A DNA stretch of 64,000 nt from an uncultured Chryseobacterium sp. (GCF_936933875.1 NZ_CAKZIK010000068.1:1-64000), one strand, 5' to 3'. Shown: positions 1 to 8,651, numbered from the stretch's first letter. The notes: generated by a model from the letters alone, not told the origin. Numbers and translations: made by a program.

Positions 1-356
1 ACGCACAAAGCGCAGGCCACAAAGTGGTGGAAATTCCTGCATCGAAAATCAAAAAGGAGATTACGAAAATTTTGTTTGACCAGGGTTATATCTTGAACTA
101 CAAGTTCGAGGACAACGCTGTTCAGGGAAATATCAAAATCGCTTTGAAGTATGACAAACAAACCAACAAACCTGCAATCAAGAGCATCCAAAGAGCTTCA
201 AGACCAGGTCTAAGACAGTACAAAGGTTCCGGTGAACTTCCAAGAGTACTCAACGGTTTGGGTGTGGCAATTATCTCAACTTCTAAAGGAGTTATGACAG
301 ATAAAAAAGCCAGAGAAGAAAAAGTAGGCGGTGAAGTAATCTGCTATGTTTATTAA
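1..356 (+). CDS. rpsH: 30S ribosomal protein S8 (5' truncated by window edge)
   Basis: Small-subunit protein that binds the central domain of 16S rRNA; in many bacteria it also represses the spc operon. The reading frame is open from base 3, so roughly the first 15 residues lie outside the window. The visible part shows AQSAGHKVVEIPASK near the start and ends GGEVICYVY, the usual S8 C terminus. An apparent GTG start at base 24 is internal to the protein and is not the real start. rplF follows after 17 bases. Confidence 0.97.
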   Translation, partial: AQSAGHKVVEIPASKIKKEITKILFDQGYILNYKFEDNAVQGNIKIALKYDKQTNKPAIKSIQRASRPGLRQYKGSGELPRVLNGLGVAIISTSKGVMTDKKAREEKVGGEVICYVY

Positions 357-373
357 TTTTTAATCAAAGGAAA

Positions 374-919
374 ATGTCAAGAATTGGTAAAGCAATTATA
401 ACAATTCCAGCAGGAGTTACAATTACCGAAAACGAAGGTGTTGTAACTGTAAAAGGTCCTAAAGGAGAACTTTCTCAGGAACTTACAGGCGGAATTTCTT
501 TAGAACAGAACGATAGTGAACTTACAGTGAGCAGACCGTCTGATTCTAAACAACACAAGGCGCTACACGGTTTATACAGAGCGTTAATTAATAATATGGT
601 GCAAGGAGCAGCTGAAGGTTTCTCTAAGCAACTAGAATTGGTAGGGGTAGGATACAGAGCTTCTCACTCAGGACAAAAACTTGAGTTGGCTTTAGGATTC
701 TCTCACGGTATCACAATGGAGCTTCCAAGCGAAATTAAAGTAGATACATTGACGGAAAAAGGTAAAAACCCAATTATTACTTTGTCTTCTCACGATAAAC
801 AACTTCTTGGTATGGTTGCTGCAAAGATCAGATCTTTCAGAAAACCTGAACCTTACAAAGGAAAAGGAGTTAGATTCGTTGGAGAAAATGTTAGACGTAA
901 AGCTGGTAAATCTGCTTAA
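374..919 (+). CDS. rplF: 50S ribosomal protein L6
   Basis: 181 aa, normal L6 length, made of two copies of the L6 alpha-beta fold. Known role: binds 23S rRNA near the factor-binding region and the sarcin-ricin loop. The C terminus KPEPYKGKGVRFVGENVRRK is the highly conserved L6 signature. It lies between rpsH and rplR with gaps under 20 bases, so it is co-transcribed with them. Confidence 0.98.
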   Translation: MSRIGKAIITIPAGVTITENEGVVTVKGPKGELSQELTGGISLEQNDSELTVSRPSDSKQHKALHGLYRALINNMVQGAAEGFSKQLELVGVGYRASHSGQKLELALGFSHGITMELPSEIKVDTLTEKGKNPIITLSSHDKQLLGMVAAKIRSFRKPEPYKGKGVRFVGENVRRKAGKSA

Positions 920-936
920 TTTTAAAACTTAAGAAA

Positions 937-1284
937 ATGGCACTAAGCAAATTAGAAAAAAGAAATAGAATTAAAAGAAGAGTAAGAGGAAAAATCTCTG
1001 GTTCTTCAGAATTGCCAAGGCTTTCTGTTTACAAAAGTAATAAAGAGATTTACGCGCAATTAATCGACGATAAAGACGGTAAAACTTTAGCTTCAGCTTC
1101 TTCAAGAGCGTTGAACGCTAAAGGAACTAAAGTAGAAGTTTCTGCAGAAGTAGGTAAAGCAATTGCTGAAAAAGCTAAAGCTGCAGGAATCGAAAATGTA
1201 GTGTTCGACAGAAACGGTTTCGTTTACCACGGTAGAGTGAAAGCTCTTGCTGATGGTGCGAGAGAAGGAGGACTTAAATTCTAA
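937..1284 (+). CDS. rplR: 50S ribosomal protein L18
   Basis: 115 aa. L18 binds 5S rRNA and helps attach it to the large subunit in the central protuberance. Lys/Arg-rich N terminus (KLEKRNRIKRRVRGKISGS) and the C-terminal DRNGFVYHGRVKALADGARE, typical of the family. Position between rplF and rpsE is the standard spc order. Confidence 0.98.
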   Translation: MALSKLEKRNRIKRRVRGKISGSSELPRLSVYKSNKEIYAQLIDDKDGKTLASASSRALNAKGTKVEVSAEVGKAIAEKAKAAGIENVVFDRNGFVYHGRVKALADGAREGGLKF

Positions 1285-1303
1285 TCATTAAATTTCGGAA
1301 AAT

Positions 1304-1825
1304 ATGTTAGGACTAGATAATATAGAAAAAGTAAAACCGGGAGGATTAGAACTTAAAGATCGTCTCGTAGCTGTTAATAGAGTAACAAAAGTAACTAAAG
1401 GGGGTAGAGCTTTCGGATTTTCTGCAATTGTAGTTGTAGGAGACGAAGCCGGAACTGTAGGTTACGGTTTAGGAAAATCTAAAGAAGTGGCTTCTGCTAT
1501 TGCTAAAGCGGTAGAAGATGCTAAGAAAAATTTAGTAAAAGTTCCTGTAATCAATCACACTATTCCTCACCAAACTTCAGCAAGATACGGTGGTGCAGAT
1601 ATCTTCTTGAGACCTGCTTCACACGGTACTGGACTTATCGCCGGAGGTGCGGTAAGAGCGGTATTGGAGTCTGCTGGTGTACACGACATCTTGTCGAAAT
1701 CTAAAGGTTCTTCTAACCCACACAACGTAGTGAAAGCTACTTTCAAAGCGTTATTGGATATCAGAAGACCAGAAGAAATTGCAAAATTGAGAGGGGTGTC
1801 TTTAAGCAAAGTATTTAACGGTTAA
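1304..1825 (+). CDS. rpsE: 30S ribosomal protein S5
   Basis: 173 aa. S5 lies near the decoding site on the small subunit and contributes to fidelity. The N-terminal double-stranded RNA-binding region (about residues 15-75: LKDRLVAVNRVTKVTKGGRA, then FGFSAIVVVGDEAGTVGYG) and the C-terminal S5 domain (SHGTGLIAGGAVRAVLESAG) are both intact. rpmD starts 10 bases downstream. Confidence 0.98.
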   Translation: MLGLDNIEKVKPGGLELKDRLVAVNRVTKVTKGGRAFGFSAIVVVGDEAGTVGYGLGKSKEVASAIAKAVEDAKKNLVKVPVINHTIPHQTSARYGGADIFLRPASHGTGLIAGGAVRAVLESAGVHDILSKSKGSSNPHNVVKATFKALLDIRRPEEIAKLRGVSLSKVFNG

Positions 1826-1835
1826 TATTAAAACA

Positions 1836-2012
1836 ATGGCAAAAATTCAGGTAAAACAAGTAAAAAGCGCTATTGGTAGAACAAAAACCCAAAAGAGAAC
1901 GCTTGAAGCATTAGGATTAAAAAAACTTCACCAAGTTGTTGAACACGAAGCTACACCTTCTATCTTAGGAATGGTAGCTGCAGTAAGTCATTTAGTTGAA
2001 GTTCAAAAATAA
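1836..2012 (+). CDS. rpmD: 50S ribosomal protein L30
   Basis: 58 aa, usual size for bacterial L30. Translation begins MAKIQVKQVKSAIGRTKTQK and ends SHLVEVQK. The ATG is 10 bases after the rpsE stop, and the IGRTKTQKRTLEALGLKKL segment is the diagnostic L30 core. It is followed by an unusual 103-base spacer of repeated heptamers before rplO, much longer than the other gaps in this operon. Confidence 0.97.
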   Translation: MAKIQVKQVKSAIGRTKTQKRTLEALGLKKLHQVVEHEATPSILGMVAAVSHLVEVQK

Positions 2013-2022
2013 TTTTATATAG

Positions 2023-2115
2023 AAGTTAGAAGTTAGAAATCAGATTGTAGAATCTTTCGAAACTTAATCTGATTTTTGATCTAACATCTAACGTCTAACA
2101 TCTAAAATCAAAACA
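2023..2115. repeat. Stuttered linker repeat forming a long imperfect hairpin inside the ribosomal operon
   Basis: The spacer between rpmD and rplO has AGAAGTTAGAAGTTAGAAAT on the left and tandem TCTAACA-type heptamers (TCTAACATCTAACGTCTAAC) on the right. The two halves are roughly reverse complements (ATCAGATT pairs with AATCTGAT), so the RNA can fold into a long imperfect stem. No promoter or ORF is visible. The same class of repeat occurs in other spacers of this window. Confidence 0.75.
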
Positions 2116-2562
2116 ATGAATTTAAATAATATCAAACCAGCAACTGGTTCAACTCACAGTTCAAAAAGAATTGGTAGAGGACAGGGAAGTGGATACGGTG
2201 GAACTTCGACAAAAGGGCACAAAGGTCAGAAAGCAAGAGCTGGTTACTCCCAGAAAATCGGTTTCGAAGGTGGACAGATGCCTTTGCAAAGAAGACTTCC
2301 TAAATTCGGTTTCAACAACGTCAACAGAAAAGAATACAGAGCAATTAATCTTGATACCATCCAAAATTTAGCAGACGCTAAAAACATTACTGAAATTACA
2401 AAAGATGTTTTGGTAGAAAACGGATTGGCTAAGAAAAGCGAAATTGTGAAAATTATGGGTAGAGGAGAATTGAAAACAGGTGTTTCAATCTCTGCACACA
2501 AATTCACAAAATCTGCAGAAGAAGCTATTTCTAAAGCAGGAGGTAAAGCAATTACTCTTTAA
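2116..2562 (+). CDS. rplO: 50S ribosomal protein L15
   Basis: 148 aa. L15 is a late-assembling large-subunit protein with a basic glycine-rich extension. It begins MNLNNIKPATGSTHSSKRIG with the conserved GRGQGSGYGGTSTKGHKGQ region (about residues 21-39). secY begins 10 bases downstream, the conserved L15-SecY junction. Confidence 0.98.
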   Translation: MNLNNIKPATGSTHSSKRIGRGQGSGYGGTSTKGHKGQKARAGYSQKIGFEGGQMPLQRRLPKFGFNNVNRKEYRAINLDTIQNLADAKNITEITKDVLVENGLAKKSEIVKIMGRGELKTGVSISAHKFTKSAEEAISKAGGKAITL

Positions 2563-2571
2563 TCATTTAGA

Positions 2572-3948
2572 ATGAAAGAATTTATACAAACACTAAAGAA
2601 CATTTGGAGTCTTAAAGAGCTTAGAGATAAAATCCTATTTACACTTGGGTTGATTCTTGTGTATAGATTCGCATCTTATATTTCCCTTCCTGCCATTAAC
2701 ATGGCAGAGGTGGGAAGTCTTTTGGAGCATTACCAAAACCAAGGTGGCAACAAACAGGGAGCTGGTCTTCTTGGGTTGCTTTCTTCGTTTACAGGGGGTG
2801 CATTCTCCAGAGCTTCTATTATGGCTTTGGGAATCATGCCTTACATTTCGGCATCCATTATTGTACAGTTGATGGGGATGGCAATTCCTTATCTTCAGAA
2901 ATTACAGAAAGACGGTGAAAGTGGTAGAAATACTTTGAATCAGATTACAAGATGGTTAACCATCGCGGTTTGTTTGGTTCAGGCGCCTTCTTACCTTACC
3001 TCAATTACACAGATGTTTCTGCCTTATTCGCAGTTTTCATCAGCATACTATATCGAGCCGAACTCTATTATGTTCTGGCTTCCTAGTATTGTAATTTTGG
3101 TGGCAGGATCTGTATTTGCAATGTGGTTAGGAGAAAAAATTACAGACAAAGGTATCGGAAACGGTATCTCTATCCTTATTATGGTGGGGATTCTTGCGGA
3201 TCTTCCGGGAGCTTTCATTCAGGAAGTTGCTACTCAAAATGGTAAAGAAGGTTTAGGAGCTGTAATGATTCTTATCGAAGTATTGTTCTGGATGTTGGTA
3301 GTTCTTTTGGCAATTATTTTATCCGTTGCTGTAAGAAAAATTCCAATTCAGTATGTAAGCAGAGCTCAGGCAAGAGGTGGTTCAAACAGAAACTTGATGC
3401 AGGGTGCAAGACAGTGGATTCCTTTGAAGGTAAACGCTGCCGGTGTAATGCCGATTATCTTCGCACAGGCATTGATGTTTGTTCCGGGATTGTTGACAAA
3501 AGTAGATGAGAGTAATACATTCTTAGCAGGATTTAAAAATGTTTTTAGCTGGCAATACAATGTTTTGTTTGCAATTTTAATTATCATTTTTTCATTTTTC
3601 TATACCGCAATTACAATTCCGGTAAACCAAATGGCCGATGATCTGAAGAGAAACGGAGGTTTGGTACCGAAGGTAAGACCGGGGAAAGACACGGCAGATT
3701 TCTTGGATGACATTTTGTCCAAAATTACATTGCCGGGTTCAATATTTTTGGCTATCTTTGCAGTCCTTCCGGCACTTGTGTACGGAACACTAGTTCAGAC
3801 AGATAGATTTGCCCTGTTTTTCGGGGGTACATCGCTTTTGATTATGGTGGGAGTTATCTTAGATACCGTTCAGCAAATTAATACTTATTTGTTGAACCAT
3901 CACTATGACGGCTTAATGCAATCAAAATTGTCGAGAACAACAAACTAA
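2572..3948 (+). CDS. secY: Preprotein translocase subunit SecY
   Basis: 458 aa, the channel-forming subunit of the SecYEG translocon in the inner membrane. About ten hydrophobic segments can be counted, with GIMPYISASIIVQLMGMAIP (plug/TM2 region) and VQYVSRAQARGG-like cytoplasmic loop sequence. It is longer than E. coli SecY (443 aa) through loop insertions. infA follows after 9 bases. Neither adk nor map lies in the interval. Confidence 0.98.
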   Translation: MKEFIQTLKNIWSLKELRDKILFTLGLILVYRFASYISLPAINMAEVGSLLEHYQNQGGNKQGAGLLGLLSSFTGGAFSRASIMALGIMPYISASIIVQLMGMAIPYLQKLQKDGESGRNTLNQITRWLTIAVCLVQAPSYLTSITQMFLPYSQFSSAYYIEPNSIMFWLPSIVILVAGSVFAMWLGEKITDKGIGNGISILIMVGILADLPGAFIQEVATQNGKEGLGAVMILIEVLFWMLVVLLAIILSVAVRKIPIQYVSRAQARGGSNRNLMQGARQWIPLKVNAAGVMPIIFAQALMFVPGLLTKVDESNTFLAGFKNVFSWQYNVLFAILIIIFSFFYTAITIPVNQMADDLKRNGGLVPKVRPGKDTADFLDDILSKITLPGSIFLAIFAVLPALVYGTLVQTDRFALFFGGTSLLIMVGVILDTVQQINTYLLNHHYDGLMQSKLSRTTN

Positions 3949-3957
3949 TTTTTGTAC

Positions 3958-4173
3958 ATGGCAAAACAAAAACATATTGAACAAGATGGCGTAATAACTG
4001 AAGCGCTTTCAAACGCGCAGTTTCGCGTGGAGCTGGAAAATGGGCATATGCTTATCGCTCATATTTCTGGTAAAATGCGTATGCACTACATCAAACTTCT
4101 TCCGGGAGATAAAGTGAGGCTGGAAATGTCTCCTTATGATCTTTCCAAAGGAAGAATCACTTTTAGATATTAA
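3958..4173 (+). CDS. infA: Translation initiation factor IF-1
   Basis: 71 aa OB-fold protein that binds the ribosomal A site during initiation. Start taken at ATG 3958 (MAKQKHIEQDGVITEALSN); an upstream in-frame TTG at 3952 would add only two residues and is not conserved in the family. GHMLIAHISGKMRMHYIKLL and the terminal GRITFRY are the standard IF-1 landmarks. Confidence 0.97.
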   Translation: MAKQKHIEQDGVITEALSNAQFRVELENGHMLIAHISGKMRMHYIKLLPGDKVRLEMSPYDLSKGRITFRY

Positions 4174-4238
4174 TAAGTTACTATATAATGAAACCGCAAG
4201 GTTACATTTGACGTTTAAAAGAGAATAAACATCATCAA

Positions 4239-4355
4239 ATGAAAGTAAGAGCATCTATCAAAAAAAGAAGTGCTGATTGCAAAATTGTGCGTCGTAAAGG
4301 CGTTCTGTTTGTAATCAACAAGAAAAACCCAAAATTTAAACAAAGACAAGGCTAA
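4239..4355 (+). CDS. rpmJ: 50S ribosomal protein L36
   Basis: 38 aa, starting MKVRASIKKRSADCKIVRR and ending NPKFKQRQG. In the C+ form of L36 a Cys/Cys/Cys/His site binds zinc; here only one Cys is visible (C14), and the positions expected for the other ligands hold V17, F24/V25 and N30, so this is a zinc-free (C-) form. rpsM starts 9 bases later. Confidence 0.95.
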   Translation: MKVRASIKKRSADCKIVRRKGVLFVINKKNPKFKQRQG

Positions 4356-4364
4356 AATTAAATT

Positions 4365-4742
4365 ATGGCGAGAATTTCAGGTATTGATTTACCAAAAAAC
4401 AAAAGAGGCGTTATCGGTTTAACTTACATCTACGGTATTGGAAGAAGTACTTCTTCTGAAATCTTGAAAGCAGCCGGTATCAGCGAAGACAAGAAAGTCA
4501 ACGAATGGAATGACGATGAATTGGCAGCAATCAGAAACTACATCACTGAAAACGTAAAAGTTGAAGGTGAATTGCGTTCTGAAGTGCAATTGAACATCAA
4601 GCGATTGATGGACATTGGATGCCAACGAGGAATACGTCACAGACTGGGATTACCTTTAAGAGGCCAAAGAACTAAAAACAATTCTAGAACCCGTAAAGGA
4701 AAGAGAAAAACTGTTGCTAACAAGAAAAAAGCAAGTAAATAA
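4365..4742 (+). CDS. rpsM: 30S ribosomal protein S13
   Basis: 125 aa. S13 sits in the head of the 30S subunit and contacts the P-site tRNA and the L5 bridge. Starts MARISGIDLPKNKRGVIGLT; RHRLGLPLRGQRTKNNSRTR and the lysine-rich tail are typical. First gene of the alpha operon part of the cluster. Confidence 0.98.
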   Translation: MARISGIDLPKNKRGVIGLTYIYGIGRSTSSEILKAAGISEDKKVNEWNDDELAAIRNYITENVKVEGELRSEVQLNIKRLMDIGCQRGIRHRLGLPLRGQRTKNNSRTRKGKRKTVANKKKASK

Positions 4743-4757
4743 TCTTTAGAATTAATT

Positions 4758-5147
4758 ATGGCAAAACAAACCAAAGCAGTTAAAAAAAGAAAAGTAAAGG
4801 TAGAAGCTATTGGTGAAGCACACATCCAAGCTTCTTTCAACAATATTATTATTTCTTTAACGAATAAGAACGGAGAAGTAATCTCTTGGGCTTCTGCCGG
4901 AAAAATGGGATTCAGAGGTTCTAAAAAGAATACTCCTTTTGCAGCTCAGATGGCTGCTGAAAATTGCTCTGCAGTAGCTCACGAAGCTGGGCTTAGAAGA
5001 GTAAAAGTTTTTGTGAAAGGTCCTGGTGCAGGTAGAGAGTCTGCTATCAGATCAATCCACAACTCAGGAATTGAAGTTAGTGAAATCGTTGACGTGACAC
5101 CTATGCCGCACAACGGATGTAGACCACCAAAAAGAAGAAGAGTTTAA
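4758..5147 (+). CDS. rpsK: 30S ribosomal protein S11
   Basis: 129 aa. S11 lines the platform near the mRNA exit (E-site) region. Central AGKMGFRGSKKNTPFAAQMA and the conserved C terminus DVTPMPHNGCRPPKRRRV identify it. It is 15 bases downstream of rpsM and 18 bases upstream of rpsD. Confidence 0.98.
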   Translation: MAKQTKAVKKRKVKVEAIGEAHIQASFNNIIISLTNKNGEVISWASAGKMGFRGSKKNTPFAAQMAAENCSAVAHEAGLRRVKVFVKGPGAGRESAIRSIHNSGIEVSEIVDVTPMPHNGCRPPKRRRV

Positions 5148-5165
5148 TTTTTAGAAATTACCATT

Positions 5166-5774
5166 ATGGCTAGATATATTGGACCTAAAACTAAGATTGC
5201 CAGAAAATTTGGTGCTGCAATCTACGGAGATGATAAAAACTTCGAGAAAAGAAAAAACCAACCACCGGGACAACATGGCCCGAATAAAAGAAGAGGAGCA
5301 AAAAAATCTGAATACGCTACTCAGTTAGCTGAAAAACAAAAAGCAAAATATACCTACGGTATCCTTGAAAGACAGTTTGCTAATTTGTTCGACAAAGCTC
5401 ACAGAAGTAAAGGTGTAACAGGTGAAGTTCTTTTACAACTTTGTGAATCTAGATTAGATAACGTTGTCTACAGACTTGGTTTCGCGAAAACAAGAGCTGG
5501 AGCAAGACAATTGGTATCTCACAGACACATTACAGTAAACGGAGAATTGGTAAACATTCCATCATATTTGCTAAAAGCTGGTGATGTAATTGCAGTAAGA
5601 GAGAAATCAAAATCTCTTGAAGTAATTGCTGACTCACTTGCTTCTAAAGCAAACTACGAGTGGTTACAATTCAACGACGAGAAAAGAGAAGGTACTTTTA
5701 TTTCTGCACCGGAAAGAATCCAAATTCCGGAAGATATTAAAGAACAGCTAATCGTCGAACTTTACTCTAAATAA
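5166..5774 (+). CDS. rpsD: 30S ribosomal protein S4
   Basis: 202 aa. S4 is a primary 16S-binding assembly protein. The C-terminal half contains the S4 RNA-binding domain (about residues 94-155: ESRLDNVVYRLGFAKTRAGA, then LVSHRHITVNG). The N-terminal domain lacks the zinc-binding cysteines of some homologues. Located between rpsK and rpoA as in most bacteria. Confidence 0.98.
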   Translation: MARYIGPKTKIARKFGAAIYGDDKNFEKRKNQPPGQHGPNKRRGAKKSEYATQLAEKQKAKYTYGILERQFANLFDKAHRSKGVTGEVLLQLCESRLDNVVYRLGFAKTRAGARQLVSHRHITVNGELVNIPSYLLKAGDVIAVREKSKSLEVIADSLASKANYEWLQFNDEKREGTFISAPERIQIPEDIKEQLIVELYSK

Positions 5775-5805
5775 TTTTAATCAAATTTTTGCTCAACCCA
5801 ACAAT

Positions 5806-6801
5806 ATGGCAATTTTACAATTCATAAAACCCGATAAAGTAATTCTTTTAAATTCAGATGATTTTAAAGGTCAGTTCGAATTCAGACCTTTGGAACCAGG
5901 ATTTGGTCTTACGATCGGTAATGCATTGAGAAGAGTTTTGCTTTCTTCTCTTGAAGGATACGCTATTTCATCTATCAAAATTGAAGGAGTAGAGCACGAG
6001 TTTTCTACAATTCCGGGTGTTATTGAGGACGTTACCGAAATCATCCTGAATCTAAAACAATTGCGTCTTAAAGCTAAAGGAGAAAACCAGGCGAACGAAC
6101 AGGTTTCTGCTAAAGTTTCCGGTCAAACTGTAATTACTGCAGGAGATTTAGGGAAATCAGTAAGCGGTTTCGAGGTTCTGAACCCAGAATTGGTGATCTG
6201 CAACACTACTAAAGATGTGAATTTCGAGATTACTTTCAACATCGAGAAAGGTAGAGGTTACGTTCCTAGCGAACAAAACAAGTCGAACAATGCTCCTGTA
6301 GGAACTATTGCTATCGATTCTATCTTTACACCGATCAAAAAAGTACAGTACTCTATTGAAAACTATCGTGTAGAGCAAAAAACAGACTACGAAAAACTAG
6401 TATTGGATATTGAAACTGACGGTTCAATTTCTCCACAGAACGCTTTAACTGAAGCTTCTAAGATCTTGATCTATCACTTCATGCTTTTCTCTGACGAAAG
6501 AATTACTCTTGAGACAGAAGCTGTAAAAGCATCGATCCAGTATGACGAAGAAACCCTTCACACAAGACAACTTTTGAAGTCTAAATTGGCAGACATGGAT
6601 CTTTCTGTAAGAGCATTGAACTGTCTAAAAGCTGCAGAAGTAGAAACGCTTGGCGAATTGGTATCTTACAGTAAGTCTGATTTGATGAAATTCAGAAATT
6701 TCGGTAAGAAATCTTTAACAGAATTAGAAGAATTAGTGCATGCAAAAGGTCTTAACTTCGGTTTTGACGTTGCGAAATATAAATTAGACGCTGATAAATA
6801 A
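5806..6801 (+). CDS. rpoA: DNA-directed RNA polymerase alpha subunit
   Basis: 331 aa, full length. N-terminal assembly domain (TIGNALRRVLLSSLEGYAIS around residues 37-56) and a C-terminal domain with helix-hairpin-helix motifs (LNCLKAAEVETLGELVSYSK; FGKKSLTELEELV) that contacts DNA and activators. rplQ starts 6 bases downstream, so the two are translationally close. Confidence 0.98.
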   Translation: MAILQFIKPDKVILLNSDDFKGQFEFRPLEPGFGLTIGNALRRVLLSSLEGYAISSIKIEGVEHEFSTIPGVIEDVTEIILNLKQLRLKAKGENQANEQVSAKVSGQTVITAGDLGKSVSGFEVLNPELVICNTTKDVNFEITFNIEKGRGYVPSEQNKSNNAPVGTIAIDSIFTPIKKVQYSIENYRVEQKTDYEKLVLDIETDGSISPQNALTEASKILIYHFMLFSDERITLETEAVKASIQYDEETLHTRQLLKSKLADMDLSVRALNCLKAAEVETLGELVSYSKSDLMKFRNFGKKSLTELEELVHAKGLNFGFDVAKYKLDADK

Positions 6802-6807
6802 AAAACA

Positions 6808-7341
6808 ATGAGACACGGTAAAAAATTCAATCACTTAGGAAGAACAGCGCCTCACAGAAAGGCAATGCTTTCTAATATGGCTTGTTCTCTTATTGAGCAT
6901 AAAAGAATCAACACTACTGTAGCTAAAGCGAAAGCTTTAAGAGTATATGTTGAACCTCTATTAACTAAAGCAAAAGAAGATACTACTCACAACAGAAGAA
7001 CTGTTTTCTCTTATCTGCAAAGTAAAGAAGCTGTTACTGAACTATTCAGAACAGTTGCTCCAAAAATCGCAGAAAGAAACGGTGGTTATACAAGAATTAT
7101 CAAAACAGGTTTCAGACCAGGTGATGCTGCTGATACTGCAATGATCGAACTTGTAGACTTCAACGAGCTTTACAACCCTAATGCTGAAGAGAAAAAAGCA
7201 ACTAGAAGAAGCAGAAGAGCTACTACTAAAAAAACTGAAGCAGTTGCTGAAGTAAAAGCTGCTCCAGCTAAAGAAGAAGCGAAAACTGAAGAACCAACAG
7301 CAGAAGCTGCAGATTCTACAGAAGAAAAAACTGAAGAATAA
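6808..7341 (+). CDS. rplQ: 50S ribosomal protein L17 with Ala/Glu/Lys-rich tail
   Basis: 177 aa; the first ~118 residues are canonical L17 (MRHGKKFNHLGRTAPHRKAM). The remaining ~55 residues are low-complexity Ala/Glu/Thr/Lys (for example EVKAAPAKEEAKTEEPTAEA). Such a tail is common in Flavobacteriia L17; its role is unknown. It is the last gene of the ribosomal operon, with a strong terminator 27 bases after the stop. Confidence 0.97.
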   Translation: MRHGKKFNHLGRTAPHRKAMLSNMACSLIEHKRINTTVAKAKALRVYVEPLLTKAKEDTTHNRRTVFSYLQSKEAVTELFRTVAPKIAERNGGYTRIIKTGFRPGDAADTAMIELVDFNELYNPNAEEKKATRRSRRATTKKTEAVAEVKAAPAKEEAKTEEPTAEAADSTEEKTEE

Positions 7342-7367
7342 TTTCTAAAGTTTTTAATATATAAAAG

Positions 7368-7394
7368 CCGCGCAACGAAGTTGCGCGGTTTTTT
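7368..7394 (+). terminator. Rho-independent terminator of the ribosomal operon
   Basis: Perfect 9-bp stem CCGCGCAAC / GTTGCGCGG with a GAA triloop (7377-7379), followed by six T (7389-7394). It lies 27 bases after rplQ and before the convergent lipoprotein gene. Confidence 0.93.
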
Positions 7395-7412
7395 GTTTTC
7401 AAGATTTGGAGG

Positions 7413-7829
7413 TTATTTATCTCTCACCAAATCAATCACGTTATTATCCTGATCAATGGTAATAGAATCTCCTTTTACCGTAGCTTTTATGCCGTTTCTT
7501 TCATATTGTCCGTCCGCTTTTTTATCCAGCTGAAACTTGTTGCCGTTCGCCTGAATAGTTAGCGTACTCGATTTGTCGGAATTTTCGAAAATTACTTTTG
7601 CACGTGTTCCGTCTGTGCCTTTATAGGTATAAGAATTGCTTCCGGATTTGTTTCCGTCCACAACAGTTTCCTTGGAAGAAGTCATAACAGTATCTGAAAC
7701 TCCGTTATTGTTGGAGATTTCGGTTGACGTGTTTTCTTCAACCAAAACATTTTTATTGCCGCTTTCTGCTTTTTTGCAGGCTGTAAGGGTAAGAAAACCT
7801 GCTGCAGCTAACACAAGGATTTTTTTCAT
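7413..7829 (-). CDS. Putative lipoprotein, possibly MliC-like beta domain
   Basis: 138 aa. The N terminus MKKILVLAAAGFLTLTACKK is a lipoprotein signal peptide with lipobox LTAC (lipidated Cys18), so it should be membrane-anchored. Residues 19-65 are a Ser/Thr/Asn-rich linker. The C-terminal ~70 residues (YTYKGTDGTRAKVIFEN, then LTIQANGNKFQLDKKADG) resemble the small beta-barrel pattern of MliC-type lysozyme inhibitors, but the conserved cysteines are absent, so this is a weak guess. Convergent with the ribosomal operon. Confidence 0.7.
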   Translation of the reverse strand: MKKILVLAAAGFLTLTACKKAESGNKNVLVEENTSTEISNNNGVSDTVMTSSKETVVDGNKSGSNSYTYKGTDGTRAKVIFENSDKSSTLTIQANGNKFQLDKKADGQYERNGIKATVKGDSITIDQDNNVIDLVRDK

Positions 7830-7918
7830 AATAATTCTTTTGTTTAATGATACAATTTAGCAAAACCGCAGCGAATATCGCACCATTTTCCGTAAATTAG
7901 ATTAAATATTTTCAGAAA

Positions 7919-8651
7919 ATGTCCGATACACTTAAAACGATACTTTTGTGGACCTGCATTCCTTTAGTAACTTTTGTAGCTGGAGGAATTCTTGCAGTTA
8001 TTAAAAAACCAAACCAAGCTTTCCGTAGCATTATTCTGCATTTTGCAGGCGGTGTAATTTTCTCTGTTGTGGCTAGAAATTTTGCCGGATGTAATAGAAA
8101 TGCATCAGCCTTTGTTTGTGGCTATAGGTTTTGTCGTGGCAACATTAACGATGCTTTTGGTAAAACAATTTGCCGAGAAAGATTCCAACCTCGAAAAAAC
8201 GACTAAAATAGTTCCCAAAGTTCCGCTGGCGTTCATCGTTGCGATTGGTGTAGATGTTTTTATCGACGGTTAATTACTCGGAATTAGGTTTGCTGCCGGT
8301 GAAAAAGCCGGAATGTTATTGGCTTTCGCCATTGCGCTCGAAATGTTTTCCATGGGGATTGCAACTTCACTCGAAATGCAGAATGAAGGAATTTCAAAAG
8401 CAACAACCATTAAACATATTATTTTACTTTCGTCACTGTTTATTGTAAGTGCAACTTTGGGCGGAACTTTGCTGCAGCATTTGCCGGATTACTGGATGGA
8501 ACTGGTACTTTCTTTCGGGCTTTCAGCGTTGCTTTATTTGGTTACCGAAGAACTTTTGGTAGAAGCGCATTCAGAAGAAGACAAACCGCTGTACACCGGA
8601 ACTTTTTTCATGGGCTTTCTTATTTTCTTAATCTTAGGAATGACGGTCTGA
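7919..8651 (+). pseudogene. ZIP-family metal transporter, broken by a frameshift and a stop
   Basis: Three ORF pieces join into one multi-TM ZIP-like protein. The frame opening at 7919 (MSDTLKTILLWTCIPLVTFV) reads LHFAGGVIFSVVA and then loses homology near 8077. The continuation EILPDVIEMHQPLFVAIGFV is in another frame, consistent with loss of two bases. That frame then hits TAA at 8271-8273 inside VDVFIDG-stop-LLGI, where a leucine codon TTA would be expected. The same frame continues through AAGEKAGMLLAFAIALEMF to the natural stop at 8651. The family moves Zn2+ or other divalent cations across the inner membrane. As written, no full-length product can be made. Sequencing error is the alternative. 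Confidence 0.85.

Noticed and set aside
16..27. GCCACAAAGTGG, looking like a REP hairpin at the window start
   Set aside because: It lies in the conserved rpsH coding sequence (AGHKVV) and lacks the GACATC tail, so it is coincidence.
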